Shown piece by piece: positions 58,014 through 64,000 of a stretch of DNA of 64,000 nucleotides. The notes under the pieces were generated by a model that had not been told where the DNA came from, did no database searches, and saw only the letters and a program-made list of their open reading frames with translations. Positions within the stretch are counted from its first letter, which is position 1, and every line of letters begins with the position of its first letter. A program made the position numbers and the translations under genes. Source of the stretch: Pseudofrankia saprophytica. Its GTDB lineage: Bacteria; Actinomycetota; Actinomycetes; Frankiales; Frankiaceae. Location: contig NZ_KI912266.1 of assembly GCF_000235425.2 (NCBI RefSeq), forward strand, positions 994,405-1,058,404, in the 5' to 3' direction.

Positions 58014-58439
58014 CTAGCTGTTATTACTGCTGAGCGCGGCGCCGAGGAGGGCGAACCAGAAGATGATGATCAGGACATAGCTCACCACAGCCGCCACGGC
58101 GGACACGATGCACCAGGTTCTCGCCTTCTTGGAGGCCTCCAGCGCGCCCTGGATGTCGCCCATGGCCTGACGGGTGGAGACCCTGCTCGCGAAGACGATC
58201 GCGATGATGCCGGCCGGCAGGCAGCACAGCAACGTCACGACCACCGACTGCCACAGGTAGTTCGGGATCGGCGTGCCGTAGCCGCCGGGCGGGGGCGTGC
58301 CGTAGCCGCCCGTCGCGGGCGGGTAGCCGTAGCCCCCGGCCGGCTGGCCATAGCCGGGCGGGGGCGTTCCATAGCCGTAGCCCGGCTGCTGGCCGTAGGG
58401 ATCCTGACCTGGGGTGCCGTATGGCGGTGGTGTCGTCAC
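58014..58439 (-). CDS. CD225/dispanin family protein B
   Basis: This 141-residue paralogue of the flanking genes has a Gly/Tyr/Pro-rich head (about 60 residues), then PIPNYLWQSVVVTLLCCLPA, IIAIVFASRVSTRQAMGDIQ, GALEASKKARTW and a second helix SAVAAVVSYVLIIIFWFALL. The LPAGIIAIVFASRV sequence is closest to the canonical dispanin signature. The first 21 bp upstream (57878-57898 for A, 58440-58460 for B) are identical in A and B, so the head and leader were duplicated together. It lies 136 bp upstream of A. Confidence 0.88.
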   Translation of the reverse strand: MTTPPPYGTPGQDPYGQQPGYGYGTPPPGYGQPAGGYGYPPATGGYGTPPPGGYGTPIPNYLWQSVVVTLLCCLPAGIIAIVFASRVSTRQAMGDIQGALEASKKARTWCIVSAVAAVVSYVLIIIFWFALLGAALSSNNS

Positions 58440-58634
58440 GGTCGCGGCCGCGCCTTTCGGTAATACCTGCTCGCCCCGACCGCGACGGCCGGAGCGGTAT
58501 CGGTGGCGTTCAGGAAGATCTAGGTGCTGGTCGGGTCAGGACCAGGGCCGTCCGACGAGCTGACGAACAGCTGAGGATCACAGAAAGGCGGGGGGCGGTG
58601 GGTGCGGTCAGGGCGGTGCGGCCGGCCACCGGCC

Positions 58635-59153
58635 TCAGGCGTTGTAGGAGGCCCCTGTTGTGGAGAAGTCTGCCGCGCCGCTGGCGACCAGAGCGATCAC
58701 CAGCGCATTCACCACCAGCCCGACGACCAGCGACACGATGGTCCAGGTTTTTGCCTTTTTGGAGGCGTCCAACGCTCCCTGGATGTCGCCCATGGCCTGG
58801 CGGCTCTGCACCCGGGAGGCGTTCACGATCGCCGGGATACCCGTCGGCCAGAAACAGAGAATCGTCACGACGATCGACTGCCACAGGTAGTTCGGGATCG
58901 GCGTTCCGTATGGCGGCTGGCCGCCCCCGTAACCGCTGTTGTTTCCCTGGTATTGCGGCAGGCCGCCGCCGTGTCCCGCCGGCGGCTGCTGGCCATACCC
59001 GTAGCCCGGCTCCTGCGGCGCGCCGTAGCCGCCGGGCGGGGGACCGCCATAACCACCGGAGGGCGGGCCACCGAAACCGCCGGGCGGCGGGCCACCGTAG
59101 CCGCCGGGCTGACCCCACCCGCCGGGGTTGTTTTCGGGCGGATACTGGGACAC
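58635..59153 (-). CDS. CD225/dispanin family protein C
   Basis: This 172-residue paralogue has a head made of GGYGGPPPGG-type repeats, then [60 protein letters not shown] and GLVVNALVIALVASG. The loop is nearly identical to that of B (RQAMGDIQGAL-ASKKA), so B and C are the closest pair. The start GTG has CAGGAG upstream, unlike the leaders of A and B. It is first in transcription order of the trio. Confidence 0.88.
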   Translation of the reverse strand: MSQYPPENNPGGWGQPGGYGGPPPGGFGGPPSGGYGGPPPGGYGAPQEPGYGYGQQPPAGHGGGLPQYQGNNSGYGGGQPPYGTPIPNYLWQSIVVTILCFWPTGIPAIVNASRVQSRQAMGDIQGALDASKKAKTWTIVSLVVGLVVNALVIALVASGAADFSTTGASYNA

Positions 59154-60155
59154 GCGGTTCTCCTGGCTGTGGTCTCGGGGGGCTGGTCTGAGGGGCTGAC
59201 GGAAGTTTTTCGATACCCGGGAAAGAATTGATCGGAAGGCAATGATCTCGTCCCGGTGGGCCGGACCGCCGCGGGCGGCTTCCAGGCCGTCGGCCAGCGC
59301 CAGGCCGGGTCAGGAACCTGCCTGGGTAGCTCGATACCCGCTGGCCGCGGCGCCTGGCACCCGGTGTCCGGAGCGCGACAGGGCTTTCCGCGCGTCGCGC
59401 CCAGAGCGCGAGGCGGGGACCACCGCCGGCTGGGACATCGACGACTCCTCGTGCTTGCGGCCACGGCCACCCGCCCCACCGACCAGCTGCCGAAGGCTCT
59501 CCGCTCGGTCACGCGCGACCGGCTGGCGGGGATCTGTCGGAGAGTTCGGATGGAAGCAAGCTGGACGATGGTGGTGTACAGGTAGGCCGCGGCGACCAGC
59601 GCCGCGCGGGACATTGTGACACAACCCCGCCCGGACACGGCCCGGCGCGGACGGGCCATACACCCAAGGCCAGCACATATTCGCGCCATGCCCGGCCGAC
59701 GCGCGGCCACAGCCGCCGCGCGTCGCCGCGCGCGCCGCGCCGGTCGGCCCCGCGGGCGCCCGCGACGGCGCCGCGACCCGCCGCCGTCGATCACGTTCGT
59801 CCCCGCCGGCCACGAGGCCACGACCGCCTAACTCATTCACGTAAACGATCCGGACGACCACCGAGACGGCGCGAAATTTGAACAGAGAGACACAGCTATC
59901 ACAACTTCATGTCTTCACCTGGACGACAGACCGAAAGACCACGCACCCGCTCCGTCGAGCGCCGGCGTCAGCGGGCTATGGTGCTGAGGCAGCTCCACAA
60001 GCACTGACGTAACTGTCAGGTACGGAAGGCCGGGCGTCTAGGGAGGGGCCGGCATTTCGTGGCTGGAGTGCGCGGTTCGGCTGTCAGAAGGCGAGGGCTG
60101 ACGGCCCACCACTAGTTGCGCCGTCAGGTAAGCCGTCAGGCGGAAGGACGCCCCC
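59154..60155. other. One-kilobase intergenic region
   Basis: This separates the leftward CD225 genes from the rightward glycosidase gene and would hold both promoters. A more AT-rich patch lies at about 59860-60020. The only translatable frame with supporting signal is the 42-codon one at 59310-59438. Near 60120 the sequence GCCGTCAGGTAAGCCGTCAGG is a short direct repeat just before the glycosidase gene. Confidence 0.5.
59310..59438 (-). CDS. Possible 42-residue basic peptide
   Basis: MSQPAVVPASRSGRDARKAL followed by an Arg/Ser/Ala/Gly-rich tail; strongly basic, no hydrophobic segment. GAGGAG lies six bases before the ATG, which is the only support. I do not recognise it. The low-complexity composition in high-GC DNA means it may be a chance frame. 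Confidence 0.3.
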   Translation of the reverse strand: MSQPAVVPASRSGRDARKALSRSGHRVPGAAASGYRATQAGS

Positions 60156-61538
60156 GTGAGACACCGAGCCAACAGCTCGGCGACATCCATGGATACCGGC
60201 CCGCTGCCATCCGAGCAGGCCAGCGATCGCCGCGCCAACAGCCGACGACCCTCCCCCACCACCTCCACCGACACCGGCCGCGGCCGGACACCCGGCGCGC
60301 ACAGCACCGGGGCGCACACCATTCCGGGCCGCGCCGCCCGCAGCCGTCGCCGCACGCTCTGGACCGCCGGGATCGGCGCGCTGGCCGTCGCCGCGGCCGG
60401 TGTCGGCTTCGTCGTCATGCCGCACAACGGCGGCGACGACACGGCCGTCATCGAGGCGTCCGCTCTCGACGGCGGCCTCGGCCGCGCCCTCGGGCTCGCC
60501 ACCCCGTCCGCCTCCGCCTCTGCCTCCGCCACACCGAGCACGAGCCCATCGGCCGTTCCCACCGGCCCGGCCTCCGCGACGCCCTCGGCGCCTGCCGGCA
60601 CGGGCGCGCCGGCCACGGCACCCGGGGCGAAACCCGGGAAACCCGCCGTGCCCGCCGGCGGTGGCGGCGGCGGGCGGGTCCCCGGCGGGATGTCGGGCGT
60701 CGTCGTCGGCTCACGAGACAAGATGACCGCCTGGGAGCAGTTCCGCGGCTCCAAGGTGACCGTGGTCATGGGCTACACCGTGCGGAGCAACTGGAACGAC
60801 ATCACCAACCCGTGGATCGGCGGCGAGTACGCCGGCTGGGACGGCCAGCTGGTCATCTCCCAGCCGCTCTTCCCCGACGGCGGTGACTTCGGCTCGTGCG
60901 CGAACGGCTCCTACTCGTCGCAGTGGGCGCAGTTCGGCAGCTACCTGAACAACATCGGGCGGCCGAAGACGGCCGTCCGGCTCGCCTGGGAGTTCAACGG
61001 CGACTGGTTCCCCTGGTCCGTCGGCAACACCGACGTGGGCACCTGGAAGCGCTGCTTCCAGCAGGTGGTCGGCGCGATCCGCTCGACGGACCCGCAGGCC
61101 CGGATCGAATGGAACATGAACGCGCACAGCGGCAGCCCGTTCGACGCCTACCCGGGCGACGGCTACGTCGACATCGTCGGCATCGACAACTACGACATGT
61201 GGCCGCCGAGCCTGAACGAGTCGTCCTGGAGCTCGTCCTGCAACTCGAGTGCCGGGCTGTGCGACGTGATCCGGTTCGCCCGGCAGCACGGCAAGCAGTT
61301 CGCGGTCTCCGAGTGGGGCCTCGTCTCCACCTCGGACACCGGGGCGGGCGCGGCCGGCCAGGCCGGCGGGGACAACCCGTTCTATATCAAGAAGATGTAC
61401 GACACGTTCAAGGCCAACGCCGACGTCCTCGCCTACGAGACGTACTTCAACAACTCCGAGGCGGGCAACGTCCACTCGTCCCTGCTCAACCCGAACGAGA
61501 ACCCGAACGCAGCCGCCACCTACGCCTCGCTCTGGTGA
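60156..61538 (+). CDS. Secreted GH26-like glycoside hydrolase
   Basis: The N-terminal cytoplasmic basic head (about 65 residues) is followed by one helix (TLWTAGIGALAVAAAGVGFV), a Ser/Thr/Pro/Ala linker to about residue 180, then a (beta/alpha)8 glycosidase domain of about 270 residues. VRLAWEFNGDWFPWS carries the acid/base Glu and QFAVSEWGLVSTS the nucleophile Glu, matching GH26 (beta-mannanase/glucanase) enzymes. GIDNYDMWPPS and the His in MNAHSGSPFDAYPGDG are also typical. It probably acts on an extracellular mannan or glucan. Four Cys may make disulfides. A 13-bp hairpin overlaps the stop codon. Confidence 0.87.
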   Translation: MRHRANSSATSMDTGPLPSEQASDRRANSRRPSPTTSTDTGRGRTPGAHSTGAHTIPGRAARSRRRTLWTAGIGALAVAAAGVGFVVMPHNGGDDTAVIEASALDGGLGRALGLATPSASASASATPSTSPSAVPTGPASATPSAPAGTGAPATAPGAKPGKPAVPAGGGGGGRVPGGMSGVVVGSRDKMTAWEQFRGSKVTVVMGYTVRSNWNDITNPWIGGEYAGWDGQLVISQPLFPDGGDFGSCANGSYSSQWAQFGSYLNNIGRPKTAVRLAWEFNGDWFPWSVGNTDVGTWKRCFQQVVGAIRSTDPQARIEWNMNAHSGSPFDAYPGDGYVDIVGIDNYDMWPPSLNESSWSSSCNSSAGLCDVIRFARQHGKQFAVSEWGLVSTSDTGAGAAGQAGGDNPFYIKKMYDTFKANADVLAYETYFNNSEAGNVHSSLLNPNENPNAAATYASLW

Positions 61539-61549
61539 GGCGTAGGTGG
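61516..61549 (+). terminator. Hairpin overlapping the glycosidase stop codon
   Basis: CCACCTACGCCTC (61516-61528) and GAGGCGTAGGTGG (61537-61549) are perfect 13-bp arms with an 8-nt loop; the TGA stop lies at 61536-61538. It is followed by GC-rich sequence rather than T's. Confidence 0.75.
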
Positions 61550-61687
61550 GCCGGGGCGCTGAATGGAGCGCCCCGGCCCACCGGCCCACCGGCCCACCGG
61601 CCGTCTGGGCGGGGCGCGCGGCGCCACCGGCGTGGGACAGTCTGCCGGTGGCATCGTTAGCCGGCGGCGGGGAAGGCGGGTAGGCGC

Positions 61688-62368
61688 ATGGGACGGGCGC
61701 GGGACGAGCGGGCGCTGCTCGCCGACGTGATCGAGGCCGCCGGGCCGGAGCACCCGACCCTGTGCGAGGGCTGGGACAGCTATGACCTGCTCGCCCACGT
61801 GGTGACCAGGGAGCGGGTACCCAAGGCGGGCCCCGGCCTGGTCATCTCGCGGCTCCACGGAATGACCGAGCGCGCGGAGAAGGCGACGAGGGCGGCGCAC
61901 TCGTTCTCCGAGCTGCTCGCGATCTTCCGGTCCGGGCCGCCGCGCTGGCAACCAACCCGGCTCGGGCCGATCGACGATGCCACGAACCTCGTCGAGTTCT
62001 TCATCCACAGCGAGGACGTGCGCCGCGCGCCGCAGCACGCTTCCGAGGGTGCCGCCGGAGTGCTGGCGCCGCGAGAGCTCACCCCGGAGCTGAGGGAGAC
62101 GCTGTGGGCCTCGGCTCGCCGGATCGCCCGGGTCGCGTACCGGCGGGTGCCAGGCGGCGTCGTCCTCGAACGCACCGATGTGTCGGGGGCGCGGAGCCCG
62201 GCGGCGTCGCGGGTCGTCGCCCGCAAGGGCGAGCCGGCGGTGGTGCTGTCGGGCCCGGCCGCCGAGCTGCTGCTGTATGGCTATGGCCGGCGCACGGGCG
62301 CCCAGGTCAAGATCAGTGGCGACGCGGACCTCGTGGCGGCGCTCACCACGGCACGGCTGGGGCTGTGA
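61688..62368 (+). CDS. TIGR03085 family (DinB/mycothiol-type) protein
   Basis: This 226-residue protein matches the actinobacterial TIGR03085 family: ARDERALLADVIEAAGPEHP, TLCEGWDSYDLLAHVVTRER with a putative metal His, NLVEFFIHSEDVRRAP with a second His, and GPAAELLLYGYGRRTGAQVK. The fold is a DinB/MDMPI-type four-helix bundle plus a C-terminal SCP2-like half. Members are thought to bind metal and perhaps mycothiol; enzymatic function is unproven. It is followed by a NUDIX gene 55 bp downstream on the same strand. Confidence 0.88.
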   Translation: MGRARDERALLADVIEAAGPEHPTLCEGWDSYDLLAHVVTRERVPKAGPGLVISRLHGMTERAEKATRAAHSFSELLAIFRSGPPRWQPTRLGPIDDATNLVEFFIHSEDVRRAPQHASEGAAGVLAPRELTPELRETLWASARRIARVAYRRVPGGVVLERTDVSGARSPAASRVVARKGEPAVVLSGPAAELLLYGYGRRTGAQVKISGDADLVAALTTARLGL

Positions 62369-62423
62369 CCGCGGTCGCGGTGGAAAAGGCCAGGCAAGCC
62401 GGCCAGACAGGCAGACTGGGCAT

Positions 62424-62909
62424 GTGCTGGAACCAATTCCGCGGGTCGCCGCCCGGGTCGTGCTGGTCGACCCGTCCGACGCGTTTCTCCTGATCCAGTC
62501 GCACGACCCGACCCTCGAGGACTCGCCGGTCTGGTGGCACGTGCCCGGTGGCGGCCTCGACCTGGGGGAGAGCGCGGAGCAGTGCGCCATCCGGGAGATA
62601 GCGGAGGAGGTCGGCATCCGCCTGGCGGAGGTCGGGCCGACGGTCGGGACCAGAACCACGCGCTTCACGTTCGCAGGCAAGCCGTACATCCAGCAGGAGT
62701 CGTTCTTCGTCGTACGGATCCCCGCGCGGGTCGACGTCGACCCGGCCTCGTGGACCGACCTGGAGAAGCGTTCCACGCTCGGCTGGGCCTGGTGGACGGT
62801 CCACGAGGTGACCGCGAGCGCGGAGACGATCTATCCGCGTGGCCTGGCCGCCGTGGTCACCGGCTGGCTCACGTCGGGCCCGGGCGCCGAGCCCGTCGTC
62901 GTGGCCTGA
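62424..62909 (+). CDS. NUDIX hydrolase
   Basis: The Nudix box is complete: GGLDLGESAEQCAIREIAEE followed by VGI fits Gx5Ex7REUxEExGU. The start GTG gives VLEPIPRVAARVVLVDPSDA. Residues around WWHVPGGGLD and TLGWAWWTVHEV are typical of the MutT/NUDIX fold of 160-170 residues. It hydrolyses a nucleoside diphosphate-X compound that cannot be named from sequence. Its last 79 bases overlap the end of the convergent hemerythrin-like gene. Confidence 0.9.
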   Translation: MLEPIPRVAARVVLVDPSDAFLLIQSHDPTLEDSPVWWHVPGGGLDLGESAEQCAIREIAEEVGIRLAEVGPTVGTRTTRFTFAGKPYIQQESFFVVRIPARVDVDPASWTDLEKRSTLGWAWWTVHEVTASAETIYPRGLAAVVTGWLTSGPGAEPVVVA

Positions 62910-63766
62910 GGCGGGCGGCCGAGCAGCCAGGTGCCCCACGGGCCGACCTCACCCGGCTCACGGACCTTCGCCCAGGGGATCACCCGTCCGTCCATCGTGT
63001 CGAGCAGGTAGTCGAACCTGGCCATCATCCGGTAGCGCGGCCGGCCGCCGAGCGGACCGCGGAAACGCAGCAGGTGCGGGTGCGGCCGGCTCGGCGCCCG
63101 CGGCAGTGTCCGCTCGTACTCGGCCGCTATCAGCCGCCGCTGCTCCGGCGTGCTCGCCTGGTCGAACTCCCGTAGCAGCTCTTCCTCCGCACGGCTGTGG
63201 TCCGAGATCGCCGCCGCCAGCTCGCGCCGCAGTTCGGTGACCTCGGCACCGGGTGGGTTCGTGTCGCCCTGCGCGTACTGCTGAATCCCCCGCATGATCA
63301 TCATCATCTCCCGCGCGCCGGCGAGCAGCCGCGTGATGCGCTCCTCGGCACCCGGCAGCAACCGGGACACCTCCGGGTAGACGACGTAACCCATCGTGGC
63401 GAGGTGTGCGCACATCGCGGCGACGGCGGCGTCACCAGCGCGATGGATCTGGCGAGGGTCGGCCCCGGGCGCCGACTCGCCCGCCCAGGCCGCGAGCCGG
63501 ACGGCGTCGCGGTGCACCGGGCCGACCAGCCGGGCGAGGCCGTCGTCCGTCAGCTCACCGCCGGCCCGCTTCGCTGGACCCGTGTCCGCCGTACCAGCGT
63601 CCGTGCCGTCGGTGAAGGCCCGCGGCTCGCCAGGCGTGGGGCCGTGCTCGGCGGGTGTCCCGTCCGCTCGCCGCGACCTCGGCCCCGCCTTCGGCCGGGG
63701 CACGGACCGGCCCAGCGCACGCAGCCGCGACAGGACCGAGGAACCGTGACGTCCAAGAGCGAGCAT
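62831..63766 (-). CDS. Hemerythrin-like HHE domain protein
   Basis: After a basic, disordered head (about 80 residues) the protein has a helical bundle with spaced His and Glu: VGPVHRDAVRLAAW, AAMCAHLATMGYVVYPEVSR, LLPGAEERITRLLAGAREMM and AAISDHSRAEEELLREFDQA. The segment ERTLPRAPSRPHPHLLR is common after HHE domains in actinobacteria. This supports a diiron or oxygen/NO-sensing hemerythrin-like protein, although one of the usual His residues is hard to place. The ATG at 63766 has AGGAGG seven bases upstream. The C-terminal 30 residues overlap the NUDIX gene on the other strand. Confidence 0.75.
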   Translation of the reverse strand: MLALGRHGSSVLSRLRALGRSVPRPKAGPRSRRADGTPAEHGPTPGEPRAFTDGTDAGTADTGPAKRAGGELTDDGLARLVGPVHRDAVRLAAWAGESAPGADPRQIHRAGDAAVAAMCAHLATMGYVVYPEVSRLLPGAEERITRLLAGAREMMMIMRGIQQYAQGDTNPPGAEVTELRRELAAAISDHSRAEEELLREFDQASTPEQRRLIAAEYERTLPRAPSRPHPHLLRFRGPLGGRPRYRMMARFDYLLDTMDGRVIPWAKVREPGEVGPWGTWLLGRPPQATTTGSAPGPDVSQPVTTAARPRG

Positions 63767-64000
63767 CTGCCACCTCCTACCGCGCCCTGGCTCGCCGCCT
63801 TGCCGGGGAGCCGGTTCTCCGCTCGCTCCCGCCCGCGCGGCCGACTGGGCGCACCGGCTCGACACCCGGGACTCCTGCCCCAAAACGGCGGCGCTATGGC
63901 AGTCAGCCAGTAGATCTACGACCGATCGCGTGGCGTGGCTGTTCGCGCGAGGCTTGCGTGCACCGAGGCAAGCAGTGGCACCCAGTGTCGCAATGAGTGG
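63767..64000. other. Window edge, no gene assigned
   Basis: The last 234 bases contain the promoter-proximal region of the leftward hemerythrin-like gene. No coding frame or repeat could be supported up to the edge. Confidence 0.5.

Noticed and set aside
59154-60155. tRNA or other structured RNA gene
   Set aside because: No cloverleaf, CCA end or conserved T-loop sequence could be found by eye.

Overview
The window is a chromosomal segment of a very GC-rich actinomycete. High-GC actinobacterium is certain from third-position GC, GTG/TTG starts, DUF2795, DUF6158, TIGR03085, PadR-ABC and MarR-DoxX type genes. A Frankia-like organism is my inference from the gene mix and the abundant palindromic repeats. 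No rRNA, tRNA, CRISPR array or complete insertion sequence was seen. Most genes are ordinary housekeeping, regulatory or envelope functions. The unusual content is in repeats, fusions and operators.

Layout. 0-5.2 kb: FmdB-type zinc ribbon, J-domain membrane protein, a CaiB/BaiF CoA-transferase with a long acidic N-terminus, then a gene-poor stretch with small membrane and DUF2795 proteins. 5.9-12.1 kb: MarR regulator, DoxX, phosphoribosyltransferase, a DUF3089 lipoprotein with Asp at the nucleophile position, and a divergent XdhC / MobA-like pair for molybdoenzyme maturation. 12.1-13.4 kb: repeat-rich, with one proline-rich peptide gene. 13.4-25.1 kb: an Hsp70-WD40 fusion, pyruvate carboxylase, a membrane Ser/Thr kinase, a GT39-type glycosyltransferase and a DinB-fold protein. 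25.4-32.8 kb: two response regulators facing an ABC ATPase - histidine kinase - FtsX permease operon, with a 55-codon gene divergent from it.

33-43 kb: secreted protein, TetR, acyl-CoA dehydrogenase, amidohydrolase with a Lys/Ala/Pro tail, acyl-ACP desaturase, glutamine synthetase-like enzyme, thymidylate kinase and NadR-like NAD enzyme. 43.3-47.7 kb: a DesK/DesR-like two-component system followed by an ABC-2 type exporter. 47.9-49.8 kb: molybdopterin oxidoreductase plus cytochrome b membrane partner. 49.9-53.3 kb: GNAT protein and a TetR regulon (NADP-binding reductase, SDR) with shared operators, ending in a long inverted repeat and a probable TnsA-like transposase remnant. 53.3-57.2 kb: PadR - ABC ATPase - FtsX operon. 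57.3-59.2 kb: three CD225/dispanin paralogues. 60.1-63.8 kb: GH26-like glycosidase, TIGR03085 protein, NUDIX hydrolase and hemerythrin-like protein.

The most striking signal is a family of hairpin repeats. A 60-bp unit (exactly 20 codons) is tandemly inserted in frame in two separate genes: two copies just before the H-loop of an ABC ATPase (46.14-46.26 kb) and about 6.7 copies in a cytochrome b subunit (48.87-49.27 kb). A single-copy hairpin with the same loop and a compensatorily changed stem lies at 26.78 kb. The peptides in one reading frame are recognisably similar between the two genes although the arrays lie on opposite strands. This behaves like an in-frame palindromic element comparable in logic to the Rickettsia palindromic elements. 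I do not know a description of it.
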